NCBI GenBank assembly: GCA_913777615.1
Contig: CAJYTK010000008.1
Location: 1 to 64,000 of the forward strand
Origin: an uncultured Agrobacterium sp.
GTDB lineage: Bacteria > Pseudomonadota > Alphaproteobacteria > Rhizobiales > Rhizobiaceae
Length of the DNA: 64,000 bases
Direction: 5' to 3'
The number at the start of each line of letters is the position of its first letter. Within the stretch, counting starts at the first letter, position 1. A model generated the notes under the pieces. It ran no database searches and was not told where the DNA came from. It worked only from the letters and a program-made list of their open reading frames with translations. A program made the translations under genes and the position numbers. Positions 9,644 through 20,235 of this stretch are shown piece by piece.

Positions 9644-9658
9644 TTTCCAAATTGGAAA
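9644..9658. promoter_or_regulatory. inverted repeat upstream of glcB, candidate operator
   Basis: TTTCCAA-A-TTGGAAA is a perfect 7-1-7 inverted repeat about 80 bp before the glcB start and between glcB and the upstream gene. The position and symmetry fit a dimeric regulator of the glyoxylate bypass; I cannot name the regulator. Confidence 0.45.
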
Positions 9659-9680
9659 CAATTCGCCAAACCTGTTCCCC

Positions 9681-10634
9681 TCACAACAGCTTTTGCAGTT
9701 CCGGCAGCTTTTCATTGACCAGCCAACCGTAATAATTCTCTTCCGGCCATACCGTGCCGCCGCTCTGACGATTTTTCTGCGCCAGCGCTGCGGCGCGCTG
9801 TTGCGAGCCGCCGAGGTTGTACAGCGTCGATGTCAGCCCCGGGTTTCTGGAAATATCCATGTCGGCAATCGACTTGTAGTCATCGATCGATTTGCGGATC
9901 GCGGCAGCCATATAGGCGAGCGAGTGATCGGGATCCATGATGGCTGTGTAGACGGCAGCGGCATCGTTCTCATCGAGCTTCTCGTAGCCGGAGGTGCGAG
10001 CAACCGAATCGGAAAGCATGAGGGCCGTCAAAGGGTTGATCTGGCCGAGGCCGAACGTCTGTCCGGCGTAGAATGGTTGGAAGAAAACCGCGCTAAAACG
10101 ATTATCGGGATAGCTGACGCCGTCGACCTTCCTGCCGCGGAAGCTCGCCTCCCAGACATCTTCACGACAGTTCCACAGGCTGTAGGAATCGCTTTTGGAC
10201 TGACATTTGGAAAATTGCGAATGCGTCAGAAACTGTGCGATCGTTTCGTCCTTATAGCCGAAACGGAAGCTGTTTCCGGCGTATGAAGCCGCCTTCACAT
10301 AGTAAGATTGCAGCCGGTCATAGGCGTCGACATTGTAGGTATGTTCGCCGACGATGGCGCCGATCATATGGATCGGATCGATGCCGTAGCGGCTTGCCGT
10401 CGATTTGATCTTGGCGATCAGCTGCTTGTCACCGGACAGGAGCTCATAGACCTTCTGGTACTTCCGCTCGTAAGTAGAGTTCGACCCCTTGGTGCGACGC
10501 GCGGACGCGCCCGGAACATTCGGCTGTTCCGCATTGCGGTTTCCCGGAGGCACGACGGTCGCGGCTTCGACATAGGAGGGGACAACGGTGCCAATGGCCA
10601 GAAGCGCGGCCAATGCCAGAAGAGTTTTGCGCAC
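9681..10634 (-). CDS. DUF1402 family secreted protein with lysozyme-like motifs
   Basis: This 317-residue protein has a Sec signal peptide (about residues 1-24, cleavage near VEA) and belongs to DUF1402, an uncharacterised Rhizobiales family. Spaced motifs resemble soluble lytic transglycosylases: Glu97 in IVGEHTYN, GLGQINP (195-201), and LYNLG (271-275) after a helix-rich stretch. Two cysteines (144 and 156) could form a disulfide. The start is GTG at 10634, fixed by the signal peptide. It lies upstream of glcB with a 118-bp gap and an operator candidate between, so co-transcription is doubtful. Peptidoglycan cleavage is inference. Confidence 0.75.
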   Translation of the reverse strand: MRKTLLALAALLAIGTVVPSYVEAATVVPPGNRNAEQPNVPGASARRTKGSNSTYERKYQKVYELLSGDKQLIAKIKSTASRYGIDPIHMIGAIVGEHTYNVDAYDRLQSYYVKAASYAGNSFRFGYKDETIAQFLTHSQFSKCQSKSDSYSLWNCREDVWEASFRGRKVDGVSYPDNRFSAVFFQPFYAGQTFGLGQINPLTALMLSDSVARTSGYEKLDENDAAAVYTAIMDPDHSLAYMAAAIRKSIDDYKSIADMDISRNPGLTSTLYNLGGSQQRAAALAQKNRQSGGTVWPEENYYGWLVNEKLPELQKLL

Positions 10635-10740
10635 GAGCGGATGCCTTTATCTCTTGCCAGCCACAGGGCTGGGATAATCCAGAGGATCGACTTTCGACAT
10701 TCATTAACGAAAAGCGATGCCTCATGTCGAGAGAAGGCCG

Positions 10741-10774
10741 ATAAAATAAGAGTGCGGCAAGATTTGCCGCACTC
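10741..10774 (-). terminator. intrinsic terminator after hslU
   Basis: A perfect 11-bp stem (GAGTGCGGCAA with TTGCCGCACTC, loop of three) lies 33 bp beyond the hslU stop and is followed on the minus strand by TTATTTTAT. Confidence 0.8.
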
Positions 10775-10807
10775 CCAAATATTTTCAAATGTAAGGGCGG
10801 GTCGCTC

Positions 10808-12115
10808 TTACAGAATATAGCGCGACAGATCCGTATCGGCGGCGATATCGCCAACGTGCTCCTTCACATAGGCATCGTCGATCTTGACCGACGAGCCGCC
10901 GCGATCCGGTGCATTGAAGGAAATCTCGTCGAGAACACGCTCCATCACAGTTTGCAGACGGCGCGCACCGATGTTTTCGACCGACGAGTTGAGGTGGACC
11001 GCCACGTCCGCCAAGGCGTCGATTGCATCGTCGGAGAAGTCGAGATCGAGTTCTTCAGTCGCCATCAGCGCCTTGTACTGGCGGATCAAGCTGGCTTCGG
11101 TCTCGGTCAGGATGCGGCGGAAGTCTTCCTTGGTCAGTGGCTTCAGTTCCACGCGGATCGGCAGGCGGCCCTGAAGTTCCGGTAACAGGTCCGAGGGCTT
11201 GGCCACATGGAAGGCGCCAGATGCAATGAAGAGGATATGGTCGGTCTTCACCGGCCCATACTTGGTCGAGACCGTCGTGCCTTCGACAAGCGGCAGGAGG
11301 TCGCGCTGCACACCTTCGCGGGAGACGCCGGCACCCATTCCGCCATCACGTGCTGCGATCTTGTCGATTTCATCGAGAAAGACGATCCCGTCATTCTCCA
11401 CCGATTTGACCGCTTCGCGTTGGATCTGCTCATTGTCCAGAAGCTTGTCGGACTCATCGCGGATGAGTTCCGCATAGGATTTCTCCACCGTGGTACGGAC
11501 CTTCTTGGTACGACCGCCCATGGCCTTACCGAACATTTCAGACAGGTTGAGCACGCCTATGTTGGCACCCGCCATGCCTGGGATCTCGAAGCCGGGCATG
11601 CCGGAGCCGGTATCGGCGACCTCAATATCGATTTCCTTCTTGTCCAGCTCTCCGTCACGCAGCTTCTTCCGGAAACTGTCACGGGTGGCAGGTGATGCGG
11701 TCTGGCCGACAAGCGCGTCGAGAACGCGCTCCTCGGCGCTGGCATGGGCCTTGGCCTGAACGTCGGCGCGCATCTTTTCGCGCACAAGACCAATGCCGAT
11801 CTCGACCAGGTCGCGGATGATCTGCTCCACGTCGCGACCCACATAGCCGACTTCGGTGAATTTCGTCGCTTCGACCTTGATGAAGGGCGCGCCGGCGAGC
11901 TTCGCCAGACGACGGGAGATTTCCGTCTTGCCGACACCGGTCGGTCCGATCATCAGAATATTCTTCGGCATGACTTCGTCGCGCAGGCTCTCATCGAGCT
12001 GCTGGCGACGCCAACGGTTACGAAGGGCGATGGCGACGGCGCGCTTGGCATCGTGCTGGCCGATGATGTAGCGGTCGAGTTCCGAGACGATCTCCCGGGG
12101 AGAAAAAGTGGTCAT
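10808..12115 (-). CDS. hslU: ATP-dependent protease ATPase subunit HslU
   Basis: This 435-residue AAA+ unfoldase forms a hexamer that feeds substrates into the HslV peptidase. Walker A is GPTGVGKT (57-64), Walker B lies in [11 protein letters not shown], and the family-specific I-domain occupies the middle, including a Gly/Met-rich stretch around [13 protein letters not shown]. The C-terminal LSRYIL is the tail that docks into HslV. It follows hslV by 78 bp as an operon, and a strong terminator follows. Confidence 0.98.
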   Translation of the reverse strand: MTTFSPREIVSELDRYIIGQHDAKRAVAIALRNRWRRQQLDESLRDEVMPKNILMIGPTGVGKTEISRRLAKLAGAPFIKVEATKFTEVGYVGRDVEQIIRDLVEIGIGLVREKMRADVQAKAHASAEERVLDALVGQTASPATRDSFRKKLRDGELDKKEIDIEVADTGSGMPGFEIPGMAGANIGVLNLSEMFGKAMGGRTKKVRTTVEKSYAELIRDESDKLLDNEQIQREAVKSVENDGIVFLDEIDKIAARDGGMGAGVSREGVQRDLLPLVEGTTVSTKYGPVKTDHILFIASGAFHVAKPSDLLPELQGRLPIRVELKPLTKEDFRRILTETEASLIRQYKALMATEELDLDFSDDAIDALADVAVHLNSSVENIGARRLQTVMERVLDEISFNAPDRGGSSVKIDDAYVKEHVGDIAADTDLSRYIL

Positions 12116-12193
12116 GTCGATCCTTTCGGCTTCCTGTTGCGGCCAGCCGTTACGGCCCGGCCCGCAGGAACCATGGGTTGGTGATGCGTCCGC

Positions 12194-12718
12194 TTACTCA
12201 GCGTCCAGCGTTTCGATGACGAGATTATGGTTCGTGTAGACGCAGATATCGGCGGCGATATCGAGAGCCTGACGAGCGACTTCTTCCGCGGACTTCTCCG
12301 AATCCATCAGGGCGCGGGCGGCGGCGAAGGCGTAGTTGCCGCCAGACCCGATGGCGATGGCGCCATGTTCGGGTTCCAGCACGTCACCATTGCCGGTGAT
12401 GGCAAGCGTCACCGTCTTGTCGGCCACCAGCATCATGGCTTCGAGATTGCGCAGATATTTATCCGTGCGCCAGTCTTTTGCCAGTTCCACGGCAGCACGC
12501 ATCAGCTGGCCGGGATATTGCTCCAGCTTCTTTTCCAACCGGTCGAGAAGGGTGAAAGCGTCTGCCGTTGCACCCGCGAAACCGGCGATCACTTCGCCCT
12601 TGCCGATGCGGCGCACCTTGCGGGCATTGCCCTTCATCACCGTCTGGCCGAGGCTAACCTGTCCGTCGCCTGCCATGACGACCTTGCCGCCCTTTCGAAC
12701 TGTAATGATTGTTGTCAT
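12194..12718 (-). CDS. hslV: ATP-dependent protease peptidase subunit HslV
   Basis: This 174-residue proteasome-like peptidase starts MTTIITVRK; removal of Met exposes the catalytic Thr2, as the family requires, which fixes the start at 12718. Gly-rich [13 protein letters not shown] follows. It works with HslU, encoded just downstream, to degrade damaged or regulatory proteins in the cytoplasm. It is divergent from hisB, and a heat-shock-like promoter candidate lies 30-60 bp upstream. Confidence 0.97.
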   Translation of the reverse strand: MTTIITVRKGGKVVMAGDGQVSLGQTVMKGNARKVRRIGKGEVIAGFAGATADAFTLLDRLEKKLEQYPGQLMRAAVELAKDWRTDKYLRNLEAMMLVADKTVTLAITGNGDVLEPEHGAIAIGSGGNYAFAAARALMDSEKSAEEVARQALDIAADICVYTNHNLVIETLDAE

Positions 12719-12748
12719 AAAGCACCTGTCTGCCCAGTCGGGCCTTGC

Positions 12749-12775
12749 ATGTAGAGCACGCGAACCGCTGACAAG
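12749..12775 (-). promoter_or_regulatory. candidate heat-shock (RpoH-type) promoter of hslVU
   Basis: On the minus strand CTTGTC (12775-12770) is separated by 15 bases from CTACAT (12754-12749), resembling the CTTGAA/CCANAT pattern of rhizobial RpoH promoters. hslVU is a heat-shock operon in most proteobacteria. The match is partial. Confidence 0.35.
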
Positions 12776-12931
12776 CGGCGGTCCTTTTCGCAATTTATGT
12801 AAGTCCCGTTTTGCCGATTGCAATCTTGCTTGACCGGGCCGTCTAGGCGACGCCGACAAGACGATGGAATGACTGGATATTTGAGGTGCGGGCTGGTAAG
12901 GAACGGCAATATTGTCCAAGGAGCAGCCGCA

Positions 12932-13528
12932 ATGGCAGAGCGCACAGCCGAGATTTCCCGCAAGACCAACGAGACCTCCGTCTCGGTCCGCGTGAATATC
13001 GATGGAACGGGTACGGCAAAAATTTCGACGGGCGTCGGTTTTTTCGACCATATGCTGGACCAGTTGAGCCGCCATTCGCTGATCGACATGGAAATCGACG
13101 TGAAGGGCGATCTTCATATCGACGATCACCACACGGTCGAAGATACCGGCATTGCTATCGGCCAAGCGATCGCAAAGGCGCTTGGCGACCGTAAAGGCAT
13201 CACCCGTTACGCGTCGCTCGATCTCGCCATGGACGAAACGATGACGAAGGCTGCCCTCGATATTTCCGGCCGACCTTTCCTTGTTTGGAACGTTCAGTTT
13301 TCCGCACCCAAGATCGGCACATTCGATACCGAACTGGTGCGCGAATTCTTCCAGGCGCTGGCGCAGAATGCCGGGATCACGCTGCATATTCTCAACCATT
13401 ATGGCGCCAACAACCATCATATCGCCGAGACGTGCTTCAAGGCAGTGGCGCGGGTGTTGCGTAGCGCCACAGAAATCGATCCCAGGCAGGCGGGCCGCAT
13501 TCCTTCGACAAAGGGCATGCTGGCCTGA
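12932..13528 (+). CDS. hisB: imidazoleglycerol-phosphate dehydratase
   Basis: This 198-residue enzyme dehydrates imidazole-glycerol phosphate to imidazole-acetol phosphate in histidine synthesis. The two metal-binding histidine clusters are [12 protein letters not shown] and [13 protein letters not shown], and [13 protein letters not shown] is present. It is a single-function HisB without the phosphatase domain of enterics. The start at 12932 has AAGGAG 8 bp upstream. It is the first gene of the his operon here, divergent from hslV. Confidence 0.97.
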   Translation: MAERTAEISRKTNETSVSVRVNIDGTGTAKISTGVGFFDHMLDQLSRHSLIDMEIDVKGDLHIDDHHTVEDTGIAIGQAIAKALGDRKGITRYASLDLAMDETMTKAALDISGRPFLVWNVQFSAPKIGTFDTELVREFFQALAQNAGITLHILNHYGANNHHIAETCFKAVARVLRSATEIDPRQAGRIPSTKGMLA

Positions 13529-13587
13529 TCCGGTAAAACCGAAGAGCACCCGACAGGGCTCTGCTCCGAACGTCGTCAGGAACGCCA

Positions 13588-14076
13588 ATGACATCTTATC
13601 TGGTTCTGGAAGCGCCGGGCGGAGCCGACAGGGATCACCGCACCACCCGCTTCATCGCCGACCGATTTTCGTGGCTTGCGCTTTTGTTCCCCTGGATCTG
13701 GTTCGCCATCCACCGCATGTGGTGGGTCGCCATATCGATTGTCGTCCTGCAGATCGCTGCAGGTCAGGTCGCACGCCTCGACGGCTTCGGTATCATCGGC
13801 ATTCTCTTTGCCCTCTCGGTGGGACTGGTAGCCGGATTCGAAGGCCGCAACCTGGTTCAGCGTCATCTGATCGCCAAGGGATGGACACTGAAGGATGTGA
13901 TCGTGGCGCACGATCTCTCCACGGCGGAAGAGATGTATTTTTCGAACCTGCCCGAACAGGACCAGACACCGACATTGGTGTCGCAGCCTGAGTGGAAGAC
14001 CCGTGATCGGGTGGGCGGTTTCATGACGAACGATCCTGTGGGCTCGTTCCAATTCGATTTGAATGGAAGGCGCTGA
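13588..14076 (+). CDS. DUF2628 family membrane protein
   Basis: This 162-residue protein of the DUF2628 family has unknown function. Two or three hydrophobic segments lie at about residues 28-75 ([15 protein letters not shown], a Trp-rich stretch, then [16 protein letters not shown]), followed by a polar, acidic C-terminal part. It sits between hisB and hisH and its TGA stop is 1 bp from the hisH ATG, so it is translated as part of the his operon. A direct role in histidine synthesis is not indicated by any motif. Confidence 0.75.
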   Translation: MTSYLVLEAPGGADRDHRTTRFIADRFSWLALLFPWIWFAIHRMWWVAISIVVLQIAAGQVARLDGFGIIGILFALSVGLVAGFEGRNLVQRHLIAKGWTLKDVIVAHDLSTAEEMYFSNLPEQDQTPTLVSQPEWKTRDRVGGFMTNDPVGSFQFDLNGRR

Positions 14077-14077
14077 C

Positions 14078-14728
14078 ATGCGTGTGGCAATTATCGATTA
14101 TGGCTCCGGCAATCTCCGTTCCGCGACCAAGGCTTTCGAGCGAGCGGCGCGGGAAGCCGGTATCGATGCAACGATCGATCTGACCGACAAGCCGGACCAT
14201 GTTGCTTCCGCAGACCGCATCGTGCTGCCGGGCGTGGGCGCCTATGCCGATTGCCGCGCAGGCCTCAGCGCGGTGACAGGCATGCATGAAGCACTGATCG
14301 ATGTGGTGGAAAAGAATGGTCATCCCTTCCTCGGCATCTGCGTCGGCATGCAGCTCATGTCGTCGCGCGGTCTGGAAAAGACGGTAAGCGAAGGGCTTGG
14401 CTGGATCGAAGGCGATGTCGTGGAGATGACGCCGTCGGACCCGGCGCTGAAAATCCCGCAGATCGGCTGGAATACGCTGGAGCTGCACCGCCCTCACCCG
14501 CTCTTCGATGGCATCAAGACCGGACCCGATGGGCTGCACGCCTATTTCGTCCACTCCTACCATCTGGCGGCGAAGAACCGGGATGACGTCATCGCCACCA
14601 CCAGCTACGGCGGCGCAATGACGGCGTTCGTCGGTCGCGACAATATGGCCGGCGCTCAGTTCCACCCGGAAAAGAGCCAGACGCTCGGTCTCGCCCTCAT
14701 TTCGAATTTTCTGCGCTGGAAGCCCTGA
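14078..14728 (+). CDS. hisH: imidazole glycerol phosphate synthase, glutaminase subunit HisH
   Basis: This 216-residue class I glutamine amidotransferase supplies ammonia to HisF. The nucleophile Cys88 lies in LGICVGMQL and the His/Glu of the triad in QFHPEKS near the C-terminus. I chose the start at 14078 ([12 protein letters not shown]), preceded by GGAAGG; it is 1 bp after the DUF2628 stop. hisA begins 1 bp after its own stop. Confidence 0.97.
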   Translation: MRVAIIDYGSGNLRSATKAFERAAREAGIDATIDLTDKPDHVASADRIVLPGVGAYADCRAGLSAVTGMHEALIDVVEKNGHPFLGICVGMQLMSSRGLEKTVSEGLGWIEGDVVEMTPSDPALKIPQIGWNTLELHRPHPLFDGIKTGPDGLHAYFVHSYHLAAKNRDDVIATTSYGGAMTAFVGRDNMAGAQFHPEKSQTLGLALISNFLRWKP

Positions 14729-14729
14729 C

Positions 14730-15464
14730 ATGATCCTTTTTCCCGCAATCGACCTCAAGGATGGCCAGTGCGTTCGCCTTAAACTTGGCGATATGGACCA
14801 GGCAACCGTCTACAACACCGATCCCGGCGCTCAGGCCAAGGCCTTCGAGGACCAGGGCTTCGAATGGCTGCACGTGGTGGATCTGAACGGCGCCTTTGCC
14901 GGACAGACCGTCAATGGCGAGGCCGTCGATGCGATTTTAAAATCCACAACGAACCCGGTGCAGCTCGGCGGCGGTATCCGCACACTCGACCATATCGAGG
15001 CGTGGCTGAGCCGCGGTCTTGCTCGCGTCATCCTCGGCACCGTTGCGGTGCGCGACCCGGTTCTGGTGCTGGAGGCCTGCAAGCGCTTCCCCGGCCAAGT
15101 TGCCGTCGGCATCGATGCCAAGGGGGGCAAGGTTGCAGTTGAAGGCTGGGCGGAAGCCTCTGAGCTTGGTGTGATCGAGCTTGCCAAGCGTTTCGAAGGG
15201 GCAGGTGTCGCCGCGATCATTTACACCGATATTGACCGCGACGGTATTCTGGCCGGTATCAATTGGGCCTCGACGCTGGAGCTTGCCAATGCCGTATCGA
15301 TCCCCGTGATCGCATCCGGCGGTCTCGCCTCCATCGACGATATCAAGCGTATGCTGGAGCCGGATGCCGCAAAGCTGGAAGGTGCGATCTCGGGACGAGC
15401 GCTTTATGACGGGCGTATCGATCCCACAGAGGCATTGGCGCTGATCAAGGGAGCACGGGCATGA
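14730..15464 (+). CDS. hisA: ProFAR isomerase HisA
   Basis: This 244-residue (beta/alpha)8 barrel enzyme isomerises ProFAR to PRFAR, the HisF substrate. Catalytic aspartates lie in the N-terminal FPAIDLKDG (the usual Asp near residue 8) and in IYTDIDRDG in the second half. The TGA stop overlaps an ATG (ATGA, 15461-15464) that opens a short hisF-like frame rather than hisF itself; see that entry. Confidence 0.97.
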   Translation: MILFPAIDLKDGQCVRLKLGDMDQATVYNTDPGAQAKAFEDQGFEWLHVVDLNGAFAGQTVNGEAVDAILKSTTNPVQLGGGIRTLDHIEAWLSRGLARVILGTVAVRDPVLVLEACKRFPGQVAVGIDAKGGKVAVEGWAEASELGVIELAKRFEGAGVAAIIYTDIDRDGILAGINWASTLELANAVSIPVIASGGLASIDDIKRMLEPDAAKLEGAISGRALYDGRIDPTEALALIKGARA

Positions 15465-15571
15465 CTTTGAAAGCACGTATTATTCCCTGCCTTGATGTGA
15501 AAGACTGCCCGCGTCGCCCGCAGCCGCAATGCGGCGAGGACGTGCAAACTCAAAAAAAGGCGACCGTCTGA
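15461..15571 (+). CDS. 36-codon small ORF repeating the HisF N-terminus
   Basis: The ATG overlaps the hisA stop (ATGA), and the TGA stop overlaps the hisF start (TGATG). The first 15 residues, [15 protein letters not shown], are identical to HisF, but the 45 bases differ at seven positions, all synonymous. After that the frame runs on as [21 protein letters not shown]; the DNA there still shares CGCGTCG with hisF but shifted by one base, as if by a small indel. It could be the stump of an older hisF allele or a translated coupling peptide. It is too short to form a barrel. Translation is inferred from the overlaps only. Confidence 0.5.
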   Translation: MTLKARIIPCLDVKDCPRRPQPQCGEDVQTQKKATV

Positions 15572-15615
15572 TGACACTCAAAGCACGCATTATCCCCTGC
15601 CTTGACGTAAAAGAC
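15461..15615 (+). repeat. diverged direct repeat of the hisF 5' end
   Basis: Bases 15461-15505 and 15571-15615 are 45-bp copies at 84% identity (seven differences, all silent), 110 bp apart start to start. The intervening bases include the short palindrome GCCGCAATGCGGC. Confidence 0.85.
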
Positions 15616-16347
15616 GGTCGCGTCGTCAAAGGCGTGAATTTCGTCGATCTGATCGATGCCGGTGATCCGGTTGAGGCGGCGAAAGCCTATGATGCGGCCG
15701 GTGCCGACGAGCTTTGCTTTCTCGACATCACCGCCTCTTCTGACAATCGCGAAACCATTTTCGATGTGGTCTCGCGTACAGCCGATCACTGCTTCATGCC
15801 GGTGACTGTGGGGGGCGGCGTTCGTGCCGTTTCCGATATTCGCAAGCTTCTGCTGTGCGGTGCCGACAAAGTGTCGATCAATTCGGCAGCCGTCAAAGAC
15901 CCGGATTTCGTGGCAAAGGCGGCGGACAAGTTCGGCAATCAGTGCATCGTTGTCTCCATCGACGCCAAGAAGGTGTCGGCCAGCGACGAAGCCGATCGCT
16001 GGGAAATCTTTACCCATGGTGGACGCCAGCCGACGGGCATCGATGCGGTGGAATTTGCGGTGACGATGGTGGAGCGTGGTGCCGGCGAATTGCTGATCAC
16101 CTCCATGGACCGCGACGGCACGAAGAGCGGCTATGACATCGCGCTGACCCGCACCATTGCCGATCAAGTCCGTGTTCCGGTGATCGCTTCCGGCGGTGTC
16201 GGAAATCTGGATGATCTGGTCGCGGGCGTGAAAGAAGGCCATGCGACAGCGGTTCTCGCAGCGTCGATCTTCCACTTCGGCACCTATACGATCGGGCAAG
16301 CCAAGGCCTATATGGCCGATCATGGCATTGCCATGCGTCTCGACTGA
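15571..16347 (+). CDS. hisF: imidazole glycerol phosphate synthase, cyclase subunit HisF
   Basis: This 258-residue (beta/alpha)8 barrel, paired with HisH, converts PRFAR and ammonia to imidazole-glycerol phosphate and AICAR. The catalytic Asp12 is in [15 protein letters not shown], and the second Asp is in VVSIDAKKV. The start at 15571 is the only ATG giving the full N-terminus; AAGG lies about 10 bp upstream inside the preceding small ORF. hisE follows 20 bp downstream. Confidence 0.97.
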   Translation: MTLKARIIPCLDVKDGRVVKGVNFVDLIDAGDPVEAAKAYDAAGADELCFLDITASSDNRETIFDVVSRTADHCFMPVTVGGGVRAVSDIRKLLLCGADKVSINSAAVKDPDFVAKAADKFGNQCIVVSIDAKKVSASDEADRWEIFTHGGRQPTGIDAVEFAVTMVERGAGELLITSMDRDGTKSGYDIALTRTIADQVRVPVIASGGVGNLDDLVAGVKEGHATAVLAASIFHFGTYTIGQAKAYMADHGIAMRLD

Positions 16348-16367
16348 TCTTTGAAAGGACAAGCAGC

Positions 16368-16691
16368 ATGAGCGGGTTTTCCCTTTCCGATCTCGAGCGC
16401 ATCGTTGCCGAACGCGCCAGCGCATCGCCTGATCAATCCTGGACGGCCAAACTTTTTGCCGCCGGGCAAGCCAAGGCGGCCAAGAAGCTCGGTGAAGAGG
16501 CGGTCGAAACGGTGATCGCGGCGATCTCGCAGGATCGCAAGAACCTGACGGACGAGGCAGCCGATCTGCTTTATCATCTTCTCGTGGTCCTCAAGATTGC
16601 CGATATCCCTCTCTCCGATGTCTTTGCGGAGTTGGAGAGACGAACAGGTCAGTCCGGATTGCAGGAAAAGGCGTCAAGGCCTCAATCATGA
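16368..16691 (+). CDS. hisE: phosphoribosyl-ATP pyrophosphatase HisE
   Basis: This 107-residue all-helical MazG-like enzyme hydrolyses phosphoribosyl-ATP to phosphoribosyl-AMP, the second step of histidine synthesis. The motifs [14 protein letters not shown] and [14 protein letters not shown] carry the acidic metal ligands. It is a separate HisE without HisI. Its stop overlaps a possible coaA start (ATGA at 16688). Confidence 0.96.
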   Translation: MSGFSLSDLERIVAERASASPDQSWTAKLFAAGQAKAAKKLGEEAVETVIAAISQDRKNLTDEAADLLYHLLVVLKIADIPLSDVFAELERRTGQSGLQEKASRPQS

Positions 16692-17689
16692 CGACGATGG
16701 CACGCAGGGGGGAGCAAGGCATGCCAACGACGCTCGATCATTTCCGGCCGGATGAATATTCGCCCTATCACTTCTTCAGTTCCGAAGAGTGGTCGAAATT
16801 CCGCGCCGACACACCTTTGACGCTTTCCGCCGACGAGGTGAAGCGTCTTCGCTCGCTCGATGACCCGATCGATCTCGACGAGGTCCGGCGTATCTATCTG
16901 TCGCTTTCGCGACTGCTCTCATCCCATGTGGAAGCGTCGCAACTGCTGTTCGAGCAGCGCAACCGCTTCCTCAACATGGAACACGTCAACAAGACGCCCT
17001 TCGTCATCGGCATTGCGGGCTCTGTGGCGGTCGGAAAATCCACCACGGCGCGTATTCTAAAAGAGCTTCTGGCGCGCTGGCCTTCCAGCCCAAAGGTCGA
17101 TCTGATCACCACGGACGGCTTTCTTTACCCGAACGAGGTGTTGCGGCGCGAAAATCTGATGGAGCGCAAAGGCTTTCCGGAAAGCTACGATATCGGCGCG
17201 CTTTTACGCTTCCTTTCCGCCATCAAGGCGGGCCAGCCGAACGTCCAGGCACCGCGCTATTCACACCTGGTCTACGACGTCCTGCCCAGCGAGTTCACCA
17301 ATGTCGACCGACCGGACATTCTGATTTTCGAAGGCATCAACGTTTTGCAGGCACGCAACCTGCCAGCCGGCGGGCGGATCGTGCCGATGGTGTCCGACTT
17401 CTTCGATTTTTCGATCTATATCGATGCGGACGAGACGATCATCCACAATTGGTACGTCAATCGCTTCATGAACCTGCGCAAGACCGCCTTCCGCGACCCG
17501 ACTTCCTACTTCAATCGCTATGCCTCGATTTCGGAAACGGCGGCACTGGCGATCGCCGAGGGTCTCTGGGAAAACATCAACCTAAAAAACCTGCGCGAGA
17601 ATATCGTGCCGACAAGGCCACGCGCCGACCTGATCCTGCGAAAAGGCCAGAACCATCTGATAGACATGGTGGCGTTGAGAAAGCTGTAA
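16688..17689 (+). CDS. coaA: type I pantothenate kinase
   Basis: This 333-residue P-loop kinase phosphorylates pantothenate, the committed step of coenzyme A synthesis. Walker A is [10 protein letters not shown], and [10 protein letters not shown] and [11 protein letters not shown] are family signatures. The ATG at 16688 overlaps the hisE stop by four bases; an ATG at 16721 (MPTTLDHF) has the ribosome-binding-like GGGGGGAG upstream and is equally plausible. It ends the his operon and converges on arfB. Confidence 0.95.
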   Translation: MTTMARRGEQGMPTTLDHFRPDEYSPYHFFSSEEWSKFRADTPLTLSADEVKRLRSLDDPIDLDEVRRIYLSLSRLLSSHVEASQLLFEQRNRFLNMEHVNKTPFVIGIAGSVAVGKSTTARILKELLARWPSSPKVDLITTDGFLYPNEVLRRENLMERKGFPESYDIGALLRFLSAIKAGQPNVQAPRYSHLVYDVLPSEFTNVDRPDILIFEGINVLQARNLPAGGRIVPMVSDFFDFSIYIDADETIIHNWYVNRFMNLRKTAFRDPTSYFNRYASISETAALAIAEGLWENINLKNLRENIVPTRPRADLILRKGQNHLIDMVALRKL

Positions 17690-17711
17690 CTCCAAGGGCG
17701 GAGTACGATGG

Positions 17712-18146
17712 CTAGTCCTGGCCCGGCTTGCCGCGCATCTTCTTGACGTCCGACCGGCCTGATTTCGCTTTCAGCCTGCGTTCGACGGAGCCCTTTGTCG
17801 GCTTGGTGGCTTTTCGTGGCGGCGGCGGCGGCTCGGCTGCCTTGAGGATCAGTTGTTTCAAACGCTCGCGCGCATCTTCCCGGTTCCGCTCCTGGGTGCG
17901 GAACTGGCTGGCCTCGATCATCAGCACACCTTCTTTCGAGACGCGCCGTCCACCGAGCTTGACGAGATTGGTCTTGATCCGGTCCGACAGCGCCGGCGAG
18001 GCCGTGATGTTGAAGAACAATTGCACGGCGGTAGAGACCTTGTTGACATTCTGTCCGCCCGGCCCACCCGCCAGCACGAATTGCTCCGTCAGTTCCCATC
18101 CGGCAATCGTTATTCTGCTGCTGATATAAAGGGGCGCGCTTGCCAT
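17712..18146 (-). CDS. arfB: ribosome rescue peptidyl-tRNA hydrolase ArfB
   Basis: This 144-residue protein (YaeJ/ICT1 family) frees ribosomes stalled on non-stop mRNA by hydrolysing peptidyl-tRNA. The GGQ motif is at residues 30-32 (GGPGGQNVNK), and the C-terminal tail is rich in Lys and Arg, the part that threads into the empty mRNA channel. I chose the ATG at 18146 with GGAGA 5 bp upstream; the family length (about 140) agrees. It lies downstream of pckA but beyond its terminator. Confidence 0.94.
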   Translation of the reverse strand: MASAPLYISSRITIAGWELTEQFVLAGGPGGQNVNKVSTAVQLFFNITASPALSDRIKTNLVKLGGRRVSKEGVLMIEASQFRTQERNREDARERLKQLILKAAEPPPPPRKATKPTKGSVERRLKAKSGRSDVKKMRGKPGQD

Positions 18147-18235
18147 ATCATTCTCCGGCAGGCGTGATGGCACAGATGCGTAAAAATGAAAACCGCCGTC
18201 AGTCCTGCAAGAGCGATCTTATTGGAGCTTGAAAC

Positions 18236-18260
18236 AAAAAACCCGGCGCGAGGCCGGGCT
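18236..18260 (-). terminator. intrinsic terminator after pckA
   Basis: CCCGGC and GCCGGG pair around a 5-base loop; on the minus strand the stem is followed by TTTTTT. The plus strand after the stem is also T-rich. Confidence 0.8.
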
Positions 18261-18286
18261 TCTTTTCTTGAAGATTGATCGAACGC

Positions 18287-19897
<1,611 letters not shown>

Positions 19898-20235
19898 GGC
19901 GCGTTCCCTTTTTCTGAATGCGAGCCGTTCAAATTTTCAGTGAAGCTACCCGCAAGAAAAACAATTGGCAAGACGCAACTCCGAAAATATCTAATAATTT
20001 CAATATATTAATCGATTTAAAAGATTTTATTCCTTTTTAAATCGGTTTAGTCCGCTCGCAAATCCCGACTCTTGACGCAGTCTAGAAAATCCTCCTGCAA
20101 AGCAGGGCTTTCTGAGGGCTTGGCCTTTGCCACAATTTGTTCCACCTTTATACTCATGAGACTTGTTCACGGCGCACAACCTAGGCTGGGTGAATGTCGG
20201 GAGCAAAGATTGCAATGACGATGGAGACCAACTTT
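19898..20235. other. pckA-chvI divergent intergenic region
   Basis: This 338-bp AT-rich gap holds the promoters of pckA and chvI. It contains the inverted repeat at 20013-20044, a small hairpin (CCTGC-AAA-GCAGG, 20094-20106) and a possible chvI -10 (TATACT, 20149-20154) without a clear -35. Confidence 0.5.
20013..20044. promoter_or_regulatory. 10-bp inverted repeat between pckA and chvI
   Basis: CGATTTAAAA (20013-20022) and TTTTAAATCG (20035-20044) form a perfect inverted repeat around a 12-base AT-rich loop. It could be an operator for a dimeric regulator or a bidirectional hairpin; no regulator is identified. Confidence 0.45.

Noticed and set aside
12719-13594. Upstream extension of the hslV frame through hisB
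   Set aside because: The mature N-terminal threonine of HslV fixes the start at 12718, and the extension is antisense to hisB.
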